A DNA stretch of 64,000 nucleotides from Sphingomonadales bacterium UBA2369 (GTDB lineage: Bacteria > Pseudomonadota > Alphaproteobacteria > Sphingomonadales > Sphingomonadaceae), in NCBI GenBank assembly GCA_002344055.1, contig DDTH01000014.1, positions 159,489 to 223,488 on the forward strand, in the 5' to 3' direction. The notes under the pieces are model-generated. The model was not told the DNA's origin, ran no database searches, and saw only the letters and a list, made by a program, of their open reading frames with translations. Made by a program: the position numbers and the translations under genes. Positions 33,470 to 41,958 of the stretch are shown here, one piece after another (position 1 is the first letter of the stretch; the number at the start of each line of letters is the position of its first letter).

Positions 33470-34365
33470 GCGGTCGCCGCGACGGCTTCCGGTCTGACGC
33501 CGTAGAGCGCGGCGCGCTTGACCATTGTTTCGGCCCAGCGGCGGTGAGTGGCGGGTTCGCACATCGAACCGGCGATGGCGAAGACACCGCCCTTGTCGCC
33601 GGCCAAGATCGCCCGAGCCTCGGCGAGATCGTGGGCTTCGACCCGGTAACAGGACTGGATCAGCTCGATCTGGGCCGGGTGGATCGCGGTCTTGGTCAGC
33701 AGGCCATGCTCGATGTCGCGCTCGACCTCCTCGCGCAGCAGGTCGGCGTTGCCGAAATGCTCGAACACTGGTCCCGACAGCGCGAAACCGAAAGGGGCGA
33801 AGCTGGTAACCAGGGTGGCGATCGTGCCGCCGAGCGGCCCGTCATAGATGGAGCGGGTGCGCGAGCGGCGGGCGCCGATATTCTGCAGCAGGTCGTTGCC
33901 GCCGATGCGAATGGCCAGGATGCGGTGCTGGACGCTGAGGAATTGCTCGCGCAACCGGATCAATTCGACCGGGTCGAAGATTTCCCGCGTCTCCAGCGTC
34001 GGCATCAGCAGATGATCGTCGTGGACGAGGTGGCGCAAAAAGGCGGGAAAGCTTTCGGCCGTGACCTTGGGCAGGACGAAGCCCTTCACGGCCTCGATTC
34101 CCGGCAGCGCAAGGAGGCGGACGAGCATGTTTTCGTCGCGCGGGCGGACGAAGACGGGCGGGCGGTTCGCACCCGCTTGCGCGAGTCGGCGGAGCATGGC
34201 GGCAAAGTTCGTCAGCGCCTGCGGGACATCCTCCGGCCGGGTGGAATCCTCCAGGCAGACGACCGACGAACGCAGCGCGGGGTGGCGGATGCCGATGATC
34301 GTTTCATAAAGGTCGCCGCGCATCGCGGGGACGTAGAGGGTCGCGCCGAGTTCGATTGCGTCCAT
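33466..34365 (-). CDS. HpcH/HpaI-CitE-like lyase of the Ter biosynthetic set
   Basis: TIM-barrel lyase of 299 aa, last gene of the Ter operon. Family marks are GATLYVPAMRGDLYETIIG, SSVVCLEDSTRPEDVP, NMLVRLLALPGIEAVKGFVL and GGNDLLQN. CitE-like enzymes of this branch travel with StiP, TRSP-PRTase, HAD and ATP-grasp genes in Ter systems, where they are proposed to help make a nucleoside-like metabolite. I chose the ATG at 34365 (GAGGGTGA before it) over a TTG at 34377. It follows the StiP gene by 8 bp. Confidence 0.85.
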   Translation of the reverse strand: MDAIELGATLYVPAMRGDLYETIIGIRHPALRSSVVCLEDSTRPEDVPQALTNFAAMLRRLAQAGANRPPVFVRPRDENMLVRLLALPGIEAVKGFVLPKVTAESFPAFLRHLVHDDHLLMPTLETREIFDPVELIRLREQFLSVQHRILAIRIGGNDLLQNIGARRSRTRSIYDGPLGGTIATLVTSFAPFGFALSGPVFEHFGNADLLREEVERDIEHGLLTKTAIHPAQIELIQSCYRVEAHDLAEARAILAGDKGGVFAIAGSMCEPATHRRWAETMVKRAALYGVRPEAVAATA

Positions 34366-34373
34366 GCTCACCC

Positions 34374-35447
34374 TCAATCCAGACCAAGACTGCGGATCAC
34401 CGCGACCGCCCGATAGCCATGCGCGCCGGGAAGGTCGTGGATCGCGATGCCGCGCCCGCGAGCAAGCAGAACGAGATGGGCCGTATCCGGGTCCGCGACG
34501 TCACGAATAAAGAGGCGATCGGGAACGCGGCGCAGCACCGCGCGGGTCGCCTCCGCGATGCCGGGCTTGATGCGGTTGCGATCTTGCAAGCCGAGGTTCG
34601 CCATCAGGCCGTCCACCATGATGTCGCACGCGGCAGCGCGCGCGGCCTTGTCGCTCGCCTGGATTGGTTGAGGCGACAAGTCTGCCATCAGCGTGTCGAT
34701 CTCATCGACGAAGGTGTTGGACAGGTCCCGGGGGGCGAGGTGCTTGTAATAGACGCAGGCGTGGAAATCGCCGGTGCCGACAAATTCGTCGTTGAGCACC
34801 GAGCGGCTGACGAGGCCGGAGACGATGGCGTTCAGCAGGCCCGAGGGAATCAGATAATCCTCGCCGCTCGGCGCCAGATCGGCACAGCCGGCGGGGTCGG
34901 CGATCACCGCGAGGAATGGCGCAAAACCGAGCGGGTGGGCGGCGAGGCTGGCCTGCAATTCGCGCGTGATCGTACCCTTGCCGGTCCAGCCATCGACGAA
35001 GACGACGTCGGCGGGGTCGTGGCGGGCGGCGATATGCTTCAGCGCCACCAGGTCGATGCCGCGGTCGCGGATGATGCTGAGCGAATAATGGTGGGCGGTG
35101 AGGTCCATCCGCCGCAAGGCGCGCTTCAGCAGCACGCCGATCGGCGTCCCGGCGCGGGCCAGCGAGGCGATGACGATCTCCGGCCGGCCGCCAGCGCGCT
35201 CGGCCAGCCCGCCGGCGAGATCGACGATGTCCTGCGCCAATCGCGTGCCGTTGCGGGCGAGGGCTTCACGGTAAAGACGCAGATAGTCTTCGCCGGGCGG
35301 CGATTCCGCCGACAACATCTCGGAATAATGGCGCTGGCCGGACTGGATCAGCCGCTCCTTGGTCGCGACGTCCACTGGCGCGAGATCGACCGGCTTCATC
35401 AGGAAGATGCAGTCGTCGGGCGCATAGCTGCCGGAGAATACGGTCAT
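34374..35447 (-). CDS. StiP-family protein (PRTase/cysteine-protease-like) of the Ter set
   Basis: A 357-aa protein with the StiP opening FSGSYAPDDCIFLMKPVDLA and ERLIQSGQRHYSEMLSAESP. Then come IVIASLARAGTPIGVLLKRA, HHYSLSIIRDRGID and VVFVDGWTGKGTITRELQAS, a phosphoribosyltransferase-like core with PRPP-type loop VDGWTGKGT. The C-terminus may hold a PELOTA-like RNA-binding part (AHLVLLARGRGIAIHDLPGA). The family has been described both as a cysteine protease and as a phosphoribosyltransferase; the PRPP-like loop favours the latter here. ATG overlaps the HAD stop (ATGA). Confidence 0.83.
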   Translation of the reverse strand: MTVFSGSYAPDDCIFLMKPVDLAPVDVATKERLIQSGQRHYSEMLSAESPPGEDYLRLYREALARNGTRLAQDIVDLAGGLAERAGGRPEIVIASLARAGTPIGVLLKRALRRMDLTAHHYSLSIIRDRGIDLVALKHIAARHDPADVVFVDGWTGKGTITRELQASLAAHPLGFAPFLAVIADPAGCADLAPSGEDYLIPSGLLNAIVSGLVSRSVLNDEFVGTGDFHACVYYKHLAPRDLSNTFVDEIDTLMADLSPQPIQASDKAARAAACDIMVDGLMANLGLQDRNRIKPGIAEATRAVLRRVPDRLFIRDVADPDTAHLVLLARGRGIAIHDLPGAHGYRAVAVIRSLGLD

Positions 35448-36193
35448 GCCAGGCGGTCCAGTGTGGCGTGTGCCAACTGCGAGCCTTTGGGCATCATCGC
35501 GAAGTCGCACAGCCCCATGTAGGGCGCGTCGGTCAGGCTGTCGCCAATGCCGATCACCGGCGCGTCCGGATACGCGGCGCGCAGGCGCGGCAGCAGAAAG
35601 GCGACGGCATGCTGCTTGCCGAGCCAGGGTGGCATGAGGGCCGCATTGTTGCCGTTGCGGTGGACGGTCCAGCCAGGCGGCACCTCGCCGAGCACCGCGT
35701 CGATCACCGCGTGAAGCGCGTCCTCGTCTGTCTCCTCATGCTTGGCGAGGACGTAGAGGCCCAGTTTGCCTTCGTTCAGTACGCGGACGCGCAGGGCCGC
35801 ACCCTGCCGCACCGCCTCTGCGATGACCCGATCACACAGCGCGTCGAGTTCGGGTTGCAGCGCTGCCGACTGCGCTTCGGCATGTGCGTGCCATTCAGCG
35901 TCGGGTTCACCATCCTCGCCCAGGATCACGCCGCCATGCGCGCAGATCGCGGCGGTGAAGGGGACATGGGCGCGCATCAAAGCGTCGCGGCTGCGGGCGG
36001 TGACGGGCACCAGCCAGGCGGTTTCGGAGAGCCAGGCGATCAGGCTTTGCTGGCGCGGCGTGGCATAGCTCAGCGGTTCGCCATCCTTCGCAAAGCCGAG
36101 TGGGATCAGCCGCTCGGCCGGAACATCGGGCGGGCATTTGCGCAGGGTCTGGAACAGAGTGTCATCGAGATCGACGAGGGCGATGGCGCGCAC
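35444..36193 (-). CDS. HAD-superfamily phosphatase of the Ter biosynthetic set
   Basis: A 249-aa HAD hydrolase. Motif I is ALVDLDDTLFQT, motif II VPVTARS, and the C-terminal motif IV is GIGDSLTDAPYM; the cap of the Cof/sucrose-phosphatase type lies between. Start is probably the GTG at 36193 (giving MRAIALVDLDDTLF); an in-frame TTG at 36235 would overlap the PRTase gene by 26 bp. It likely removes a phosphate from an intermediate of the Ter metabolite. Coupled to the StiP gene. Confidence 0.82.
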   Translation of the reverse strand: MRAIALVDLDDTLFQTLRKCPPDVPAERLIPLGFAKDGEPLSYATPRQQSLIAWLSETAWLVPVTARSRDALMRAHVPFTAAICAHGGVILGEDGEPDAEWHAHAEAQSAALQPELDALCDRVIAEAVRQGAALRVRVLNEGKLGLYVLAKHEETDEDALHAVIDAVLGEVPPGWTVHRNGNNAALMPPWLGKQHAVAFLLPRLRAAYPDAPVIGIGDSLTDAPYMGLCDFAMMPKGSQLAHATLDRLA

Positions 36194-36209
36194 GAGCGGT
36201 CTTTTCGGG

Positions 36210-37301
36210 TCAGAAGCGGACGGGCGTGGCTTCAAGCGCCTGAATCAGCGCCGGGTCAATGCTCCCTAATGGCGTTTCGTGGCAGATCAGGGTCAAACGC
36301 GCGTCGTCCGGATCGGCATTGTAGAGGAAGTTGGGAAGGGCGGTGGCGCAATTGTCCTCGAAGGCAAGTGTGTGATGGATCGCACCGCCCGGGAGGGCCG
36401 GGCTGCGGCTCGTCGATTGCACAACGACATCGTGACCGGTCGCTTCCAGCCGCTCGGCAAGCAGGAAGGGCGGGTAGGTGAATTCGCCAGTGCAGACAAT
36501 GCGGATGCGTTCTGCGGTGGCCGGCGGCTCCGGCAGGTCCAGCGGGCTGCCGTTCCAGCCGGTGCGGCCCCAATTGCGGTGCTCGTCCAGCGCGCCGAGC
36601 GCGGGCGCGGCCCGGTCGAAATTGCCGGTGTCGGTTGGCGGCGCGGCGGCGGCTTCCCAGCGCAGGCTGCCGTGGAGGAGGCTGGCGCAGCTTGCCGGGC
36701 GCGGCATGCGGGCGAGCCAGTCGCTGCCGGCGGACCAGTCGGTCAAAGCCGCCGTGACGATCTGCTCGACCTTTGGGAGGTGCTCGATCAGCGCGGTCGC
36801 CAGATTGACCAACGTGTTGCCGGTCGAGACCTCGTCATCGACCAAAACGAGGCTGCGGATGCTGGCGAGGTCGATGCCTTCCGGGCAGTAGATCAGATGC
36901 GCGGAGGCGTGGCTGTGCGGCTCCTCGAAGCGGCAGAGCAAAGGATGGGCGATCTGCTGGCGGGTGGAGTGGATGAACAGGCCATCGAAGCCGGGGCGGC
37001 GGGCCAGTTCCTCGAACACGCTCTGGCCGAGACAGACGGCGGTCTCGGCCAGGCCGACGACCAGCACCGGGCCGGGCAGTTCGGGCACGCGCGCGGCGAG
37101 ATCGCGGACTGAGGCGCGCATGACGGATGGCGCGACCGGGATGTGGCGGCCGAGCACTTTCGAGACGATCAGGAAGGCGCGGCGCGGGTTCCGGCGCACC
37201 GCGAAGTCGCACAGCACATCGAGCGGCCAATCGGCGCGCAAGACGTCGAGGTGAAGCGTGCCGGTGGCCAAGGGGACCGACCGGCTCTCGGGACCAATCA
37301 T
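36210..37301 (-). CDS. Phosphoribosyltransferase with TRSP domain, Ter biosynthetic set
   Basis: A 363-aa protein with an N-terminal PRTase domain: VLVVGLAETAVCLGQSVFEE and the PRPP-binding loop LVLVDDEVSTGNTLVNLAT. The C-terminal TRSP domain has GEFTYPPFLLAERLEATGHD and VVVQSTSRSPALPG, which contains the eponymous motif. This architecture is known almost only from Ter gene clusters. Its ATG overlaps the stop of the TerD-protease fusion gene (ATGA). Confidence 0.87.
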   Translation of the reverse strand: MIGPESRSVPLATGTLHLDVLRADWPLDVLCDFAVRRNPRRAFLIVSKVLGRHIPVAPSVMRASVRDLAARVPELPGPVLVVGLAETAVCLGQSVFEELARRPGFDGLFIHSTRQQIAHPLLCRFEEPHSHASAHLIYCPEGIDLASIRSLVLVDDEVSTGNTLVNLATALIEHLPKVEQIVTAALTDWSAGSDWLARMPRPASCASLLHGSLRWEAAAAPPTDTGNFDRAAPALGALDEHRNWGRTGWNGSPLDLPEPPATAERIRIVCTGEFTYPPFLLAERLEATGHDVVVQSTSRSPALPGGAIHHTLAFEDNCATALPNFLYNADPDDARLTLICHETPLGSIDPALIQALEATPVRF

Positions 37302-38500
37302 GCCTCGCAGCGGATGCGGTAGATGAAGGCGCGGCCTTCGCGCACGACCTCGGCGCGGCTGCGCGGGTAGCCGGCCTGCGCGACCTGCGGCTCGACGCCG
37401 GTGGCATTGAGGAAGGCGCGCACGACCACGCCCTTTACGCCGAAATTCACATTCTCGGCATTGCTGCCGCCCTGGCGCACCAGTTCCTTGTTCAGCGAGG
37501 AATAGACCAGGCCGACGACATGGCCGGCCTGATCGAGGATCGGCCCGCCGCTATTGCCGCTGGCGATCGGGGCACTGAACTGCATCACGCTCGTGTCGTT
37601 GCCGATGCCGCAGAGGGCCGAGACATTTCCCGCCGTCGCCTGCGGGCCGGAGCCGAGCAGACCCTGCAGCGGGAAGCCCAGAACGATGACGTCCTCGCCG
37701 AGGTGGATGTCATAGCCTTCGCGGAAACCGGCCGCGGCCGGGAGTGGCTGGCCGGTGACGCGCAGGAGGGCGATGTCATTGCGCGGATCGACGAATACGA
37801 TCTCGGCCGCGGCCGTGAACTTCTCGTTGGCGACATCGACGCGGCTCATCCCCTCGATCACGTGGGCGTTGGTCAGGATGTGCTGCGCGTCGACCGCGAA
37901 ACCGCTGCCAGTGTAAGTGGTGCCGGGCGTCGGGCGGCGGTCCTGGCCGCGATCGTCGTGGCCCGGTCCCGGCGGCAGAAGCCGCTCGGAGCGCGGTGGG
38001 ATCGGAAAGTTCAGGCCGAACGCCGATTGCAGCGCGCCCACGCCGCCGACGAAACCCTGGCCATTGGCCGACATCCGCCAGCCGTCGCCACGGCGGTAGA
38101 TTTCGGCGAGGACCAAGGCGGTGTCGTCGCGGCCGCCGAGATCCATGGCAAAACGGTGGGGTTCGGCGATCAGGGTGATCCGCTCGAAATCGCGCAGGGA
38201 GCGGGCGTTGCTGCCGCCGTGGGCGAAAAAGAGGATCAAGTACAGGCGTTCGACCTGTGCCGGCAGCGCGGCGAGATCGAGTTGCACCTCGCCGTGCGGG
38301 CCGAAGCCGGCGCCGGGGCGCATCTCGCGCTGCTCGATGTCGATCGGGGCGAAATCGGCCGGAATCTGTTTGTTGCGATCGACGCCGACCAGCAAGGCGC
38401 CGAGCGAGCGGCCATATTGGTCGAGGCGCGGACTTTCGATGCGAAGCTCGATGACCGGCTGGGACAGTTCGATGCGCTGGCCGGAGACGAGATCAGGCAT
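37298..38500 (-). CDS. TerD domain fused to a trypsin-like (HtrA-type) serine protease
   Basis: A 400-aa fusion. Residues about 5-165 form a TerD-type domain (RLDQYGRSLGALLVGV, RFAMDLGGRDDTALVLAEIY, WRMSANGQGFVGGVGALQSA). After a Pro-rich linker, residues about 195-385 form a chymotrypsin-fold protease with a complete triad: His213 in LTNAHVIEG, Asp242 in RNDIALLRV, Ser317 in SGNSGGPI. There is no PDZ domain, membrane helix or signal peptide, so the protease acts in the cytoplasm. Calcium binding by TerD could control proteolysis. It overlaps the ATP-grasp gene by 8 bp and the PRTase gene by 4. Confidence 0.88.
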   Translation of the reverse strand: MPDLVSGQRIELSQPVIELRIESPRLDQYGRSLGALLVGVDRNKQIPADFAPIDIEQREMRPGAGFGPHGEVQLDLAALPAQVERLYLILFFAHGGSNARSLRDFERITLIAEPHRFAMDLGGRDDTALVLAEIYRRGDGWRMSANGQGFVGGVGALQSAFGLNFPIPPRSERLLPPGPGHDDRGQDRRPTPGTTYTGSGFAVDAQHILTNAHVIEGMSRVDVANEKFTAAAEIVFVDPRNDIALLRVTGQPLPAAAGFREGYDIHLGEDVIVLGFPLQGLLGSGPQATAGNVSALCGIGNDTSVMQFSAPIASGNSGGPILDQAGHVVGLVYSSLNKELVRQGGSNAENVNFGVKGVVVRAFLNATGVEPQVAQAGYPRSRAEVVREGRAFIYRIRCEA

Positions 38501-39557
38501 GACACACCTCGCGCGCCTGGCCCCGGACGGTGAAGCCGGTTTCCTGCGTGGCGATCAGCGCGCCGCCCTCCGGCTGCGCCTGCGGCACGGGCAGACCGAG
38601 CAGCCAGGCGGCGTGGGTCCAAGGCAGGTTGATCCCGGCAAAGCGGGTGCGCGCCATGCCGCCGCTCATGCGCGGGTTGATCTCCAGCAGGCGCGGATCA
38701 CCGCCGTCGGCGTCGGCCGCCTTGAACTGGACGTTGATCTGGCCGGACAGGCTGAACAAGGCGACGGCCTCGCGCGCCATGCCGAAGATCGGGCCGTCCA
38801 CTTCCAGTTCCTGCACGCGGCCGCGTTTGCGGCGGGCGACACCGGCGATCAGTTCGCCATTGTCGCAGACGCAATCCAGGCTCCATTCCGGGCCGGGTAG
38901 ATATTCCATCGCGAGCAGTCGCACCGGTCCGCCCGCGCGCATGATCGCCTCGCGCATCACTTCGACCGATACGCGACGGCGTTCGCCGCCCATCAGCGCA
39001 TCGAGCAGGCCGTAATGAGGATCGAGCCGCCAGAAGCCCGCGCCGAACACGCCTTCGCGCGGCTTCACGCACGGCTGGAGGCCGAGCGCCGCGAGTGCCT
39101 CGATCGCGAGATCGAACTCAGCGAGGTTAGCGACATTCCGGGTCCATGGCATGGGCAGACCGGCATCGACAGCGATGTCGTAGAAAGCGCCCTTGTCGTG
39201 GATCGCGGCGAGCCGTTCGGCGGTGACGGGGAGAGCGACGCGGGTCGTCGCGGGAAACAGGTCGAGATGGCTTGCGACCGCATGCTGGCCGCCCTGGACG
39301 ATGAACAGGTCGACACCGAGGTCGCGGCACCGCTCCGCGCACCAACTGGCGTAGGCCGCCTCGCCGTCCGGGGTCGAGCGATCGATCGGCGGTTCGAGGA
39401 AGCCGTCATCGGCGGCTTCGAGCACCGTCGCGGAGAAATCCGCATGCGAGGCGAGCAGGCGCAGATCGCCGATGCCAGCCGCCTCCGCACCCTCGCGGAT
39501 CATCAGCATCGCGTCGCGGACGACCGAATAGCCCTGGTTGAACCAGATGGTGGGCAT
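38493..39557 (-). CDS. ATP-grasp ligase of the Ter biosynthetic set
   Basis: A 354-aa ATP-grasp enzyme. The ATP-binding Lys segment is LQPCVKPREGVFGAGFWRLD. The metal-binding C-terminal part is AGVARRKRGR and DPRLLEINPRMSGGMARTRF. It probably ligates an amino acid or peptide to the metabolite made by the following enzymes. It is the first gene after a strong intercistronic hairpin (39578-39611) that separates it from the terD genes. Confidence 0.87.
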   Translation of the reverse strand: MPTIWFNQGYSVVRDAMLMIREGAEAAGIGDLRLLASHADFSATVLEAADDGFLEPPIDRSTPDGEAAYASWCAERCRDLGVDLFIVQGGQHAVASHLDLFPATTRVALPVTAERLAAIHDKGAFYDIAVDAGLPMPWTRNVANLAEFDLAIEALAALGLQPCVKPREGVFGAGFWRLDPHYGLLDALMGGERRRVSVEVMREAIMRAGGPVRLLAMEYLPGPEWSLDCVCDNGELIAGVARRKRGRVQELEVDGPIFGMAREAVALFSLSGQINVQFKAADADGGDPRLLEINPRMSGGMARTRFAGINLPWTHAAWLLGLPVPQAQPEGGALIATQETGFTVRGQAREVCHA

Positions 39558-39577
39558 GGCCGCTCGTCCGCGCCGAC

Positions 39578-39611
39578 AGCCTCTCCTCCCGCGAACACGA
39601 GAGGAGAGGCT
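39578..39611 (-). promoter_or_regulatory. Intercistronic 11-bp perfect hairpin in the Ter operon
   Basis: AGCCTCTCCTC and GAGGAGAGGCT pair perfectly around a 12-base loop, in the only gap (63 bp) between the terD genes and the biosynthetic genes. No T-run follows on the minus strand, so it is more likely an RNA-processing or stability element, or a partial attenuator, than a terminator. Confidence 0.6.
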
Positions 39612-39620
39612 ATCAAGAGA

Positions 39621-40196
39621 TCAGACGTTCACACCCATCGAGCGGGCGAGCGGGGCGAGGCCGCCGTCAAAGCCCTGGCCGATCGCCTTGAACTTCCACT
39701 CGTCGCCGTGGCGATAGAGTTCGCCGAAGATCATCGCGGTGTTGGTCGACGCGTCTTCGGACAGGTCGAAGCGGGCGATTTCGGTGCCGCCCGCATCGTT
39801 GACGACGCGGATGAAGGCATTGGTCACCATGCCGAAATTCTGGCGGCGGCCTTCGGCTTCGTGGATGGTCACGCCGAAGCTGACTTTCGAGACGTCCGCG
39901 GGCAGGGTGTTGAGCTTGACGATCACGACCTCGTCATCGCCTTCGCCCTCGCCGGTCGTATTGTCGCCCTGGTGGACGACCGCCCCGCCGGCGCCATTCT
40001 TGTTGTTGTAGAAAATGAAGTCGGCGTCGCTGCGGACCTTGCCCTGCGCGTTCAGCACGAACGCGCTGGCGTCGAGATCGAACGCACCGCCATCGGTGAC
40101 GCGGGTGTCCCAACCCAAGCCCACGCGCACTGTCGACAGGCCGGGGGCTTCTTTGCTGAGACTGATATTGCCGCCCTTGGAGAGTGACACGCCCAT
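39621..40196 (-). CDS. terD: TerD-family stress protein (second copy)
   Basis: Calcium-binding Ter protein of 191 aa, full length. The opening MGVSLSKGGNISLSKEAPGL and the acidic FDLDASAFVLN and GDNTTGEGEGDDEVVIVKL are the metal-binding motifs, and the end GELYRHGDEWKFKAIGQGFD is standard. It is a close paralogue of the copy at 40221-40796, 24 bp upstream, so the pair arose by tandem duplication. It could equally be labelled TerE. Confidence 0.93.
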   Translation of the reverse strand: MGVSLSKGGNISLSKEAPGLSTVRVGLGWDTRVTDGGAFDLDASAFVLNAQGKVRSDADFIFYNNKNGAGGAVVHQGDNTTGEGEGDDEVVIVKLNTLPADVSKVSFGVTIHEAEGRRQNFGMVTNAFIRVVNDAGGTEIARFDLSEDASTNTAMIFGELYRHGDEWKFKAIGQGFDGGLAPLARSMGVNV

Positions 40197-40220
40197 CGAT
40201 TTGGCTCCTTGCCTAGCAGG

Positions 40221-40796
40221 TTAAATGTTGACGCCGAAATTGCGGGCGAGCGGCCCGAGGCCGCCGTCAAAGCCCTGGCCCACCGCGCGGAACTTCCATT
40301 CCGCGCCGTGGCGGTAAAGCTCGCCGAAGATCATCGCGGTGTTGGTCGAGGCGTCTTCGCTGAGGTCGTAGCGGGCCAGTTCGCCATTGTTCGCTTCGTT
40401 GACGACGCGGATGAAGGCGTTCGTGACCATACCGAAATTCTGGCGGCGGCTCTCGGCCTCATGGATGGTGACGGCGACGGAGATTTTCTGGACGTCGGCG
40501 GGGACACGGGACAGATCGACCTTCACCACCTCATCGTCGCCGTCACCCTCACCGGTCGTGTTGTCGCCGGTATGTTCGACCGAGCCGTCGGTGGACTTCA
40601 GCTGGTTGTAGAAGATGAAATCCGCGTCGGAGCGGACCTTGTCGCCTTCCTTCAGCAGGAAGGCGCTGGCGTCGAGATCGAAATCCTGGCCGTCGCTGGA
40701 ACGCGTGTCCCAGCCTAGACCCACGAGGATCTTGGTAAGGCCCGGCGCTTCCTTGCTGAGGCTGAGATTGGCGCCCTTGCTCAGACTGATGGACAT
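40221..40796 (-). CDS. terD: TerD-family stress protein (first copy)
   Basis: A 191-aa TerD protein: MSISLSKGANLSLSKEAPGL, FDLDASAFLLKEGDKVRSDA, GDNTTGEGDGDDEVVKVDLS and GELYRHGAEWKFRAVGQGFD. All calcium-binding acidic residues of the family are present. Cytoplasmic; TerD proteins are thought to form a membrane-associated sensing complex with TerC-type proteins, one of which (DUF475) is encoded just upstream. Confidence 0.93.
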   Translation of the reverse strand: MSISLSKGANLSLSKEAPGLTKILVGLGWDTRSSDGQDFDLDASAFLLKEGDKVRSDADFIFYNQLKSTDGSVEHTGDNTTGEGDGDDEVVKVDLSRVPADVQKISVAVTIHEAESRRQNFGMVTNAFIRVVNEANNGELARYDLSEDASTNTAMIFGELYRHGAEWKFRAVGQGFDGGLGPLARNFGVNI

Positions 40797-40823
40797 GATT
40801 GATCTCCTTGCGAGGTAAACGGG

Positions 40824-41942
40824 TCAGGCGGGTTTGGATTCGTCTGGGCCAAGCGCGACTGTCGCACCGCCGTGCCCGTCGCCAACCACTATTTCGGCCT
40901 CGGCGGGGTTGGCGCGGTTGTGCCGCACCGACCACCAGAAGGAGAGGCCGATCAAGACCGCGCCGATCAGGCCGGTGATCGTCTCCGGGAAATGCCAGTT
41001 CGGATTGGCCGAGGTGAGCATGATCACGGCAAGCGCGATGATCGCCCAGAAGGCGCCATGCTCCAGATAGCGGTAGGAGGCCAATGTACCCTTATCGACC
41101 AGCATGATCGTCATCGAGCGCACGAACATCGCGCCGACACCCAGACCGAGGGCAATGATGAAGATGTTGTTCGAAAGGGCGAAGGCACCGATCACGCCGT
41201 CGAACGAGAAACTGGCATCAAGGACTTCCAGATAGAGGAAGGAAGCGGCGCCGGAGCGCACGACCTGGCCGGTGATCACATCCTCCTCGCCCTCCAGCAA
41301 TTCGCCGATCGCCTCGACGCCGATGAAGGTGAGCAGGCCGGCGATGCCCGCGATCAGGAAGGTGTTGGCCTTTTCGACCGGCAGCGTGCTGGAAATCGCC
41401 CACATGCCGGCCAGCAGCACTGCGATCTCGACCGCGGGGACGCTCGACAATTTCGAGAGTTGCTTCTCGATCGCTGCGATCCAGTGCACTTCCTTGTCGC
41501 TGTCGAAGAAGAATTTGAGGCCGACCATCGCCAGGAAGGCGCCGCCGAAGCCGGCGATGCCGACATGGGCTCCACTGATGATCCGCTCATATTCTTCCGG
41601 ATTGCCTGCGGCCATCTTGATCGCTTCGATCGGGCCGAGATTGGCCGCGACGGCGACGATCGCCACCGGGAAGACGATGCGCATGCCGAACACGGCGATG
41701 GCGATGCCCCAGGTCAGGAAGCGCCTGCGCCAAACCTCGTCCATGTCGCGCAGCACCGTCGCATTCACCACCGCATTGTCGAACGATAGCGACACTTCGA
41801 GGATGCAAAGTACGAAGACGATCCAGAGCACGCTCAGCATGCCCAGCCAGCTGCCATTGTGCATCGAGAAGCCGAGCCAGACGGCCAGGCCCATGCAGAT
41901 CAGGGTGAAGATGATCGACCCTGTATAATATTTCCGGATCAC
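40824..41942 (-). CDS. DUF475 / TerC-like integral membrane protein
   Basis: A 372-aa membrane protein with about nine helices. The conserved acidic residues in the membrane segments ILEVSLSFDNAVVNATVLRD and LYLEVLDASFSFDGVIGAFA are the duplicated TerC-superfamily motif (ExxxSxDN). The loop LEGEEDVITGQVV lies between the halves. It is the membrane anchor expected for a TerD complex. GTG start at 41942. It follows terA by 16 bp. Confidence 0.9.
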   Translation of the reverse strand: MIRKYYTGSIIFTLICMGLAVWLGFSMHNGSWLGMLSVLWIVFVLCILEVSLSFDNAVVNATVLRDMDEVWRRRFLTWGIAIAVFGMRIVFPVAIVAVAANLGPIEAIKMAAGNPEEYERIISGAHVGIAGFGGAFLAMVGLKFFFDSDKEVHWIAAIEKQLSKLSSVPAVEIAVLLAGMWAISSTLPVEKANTFLIAGIAGLLTFIGVEAIGELLEGEEDVITGQVVRSGAASFLYLEVLDASFSFDGVIGAFALSNNIFIIALGLGVGAMFVRSMTIMLVDKGTLASYRYLEHGAFWAIIALAVIMLTSANPNWHFPETITGLIGAVLIGLSFWWSVRHNRANPAEAEIVVGDGHGGATVALGPDESKPA

Positions 41943-41958
41943 GTCCGTATTCCCCCTG

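Noticed and set aside
36194..36235. TTG start at 36235 for the HAD gene of the Ter operon
   Set aside because: It would overlap the PRTase gene by 26 bp and add 14 residues ahead of the canonical HAD opening; the GTG at 36193 fits better.
39578..39611. Hairpin read as a rho-independent terminator
   Set aside because: No T-run after the stem in the transcript direction and tightly linked downstream genes; kept as a regulatory hairpin instead.
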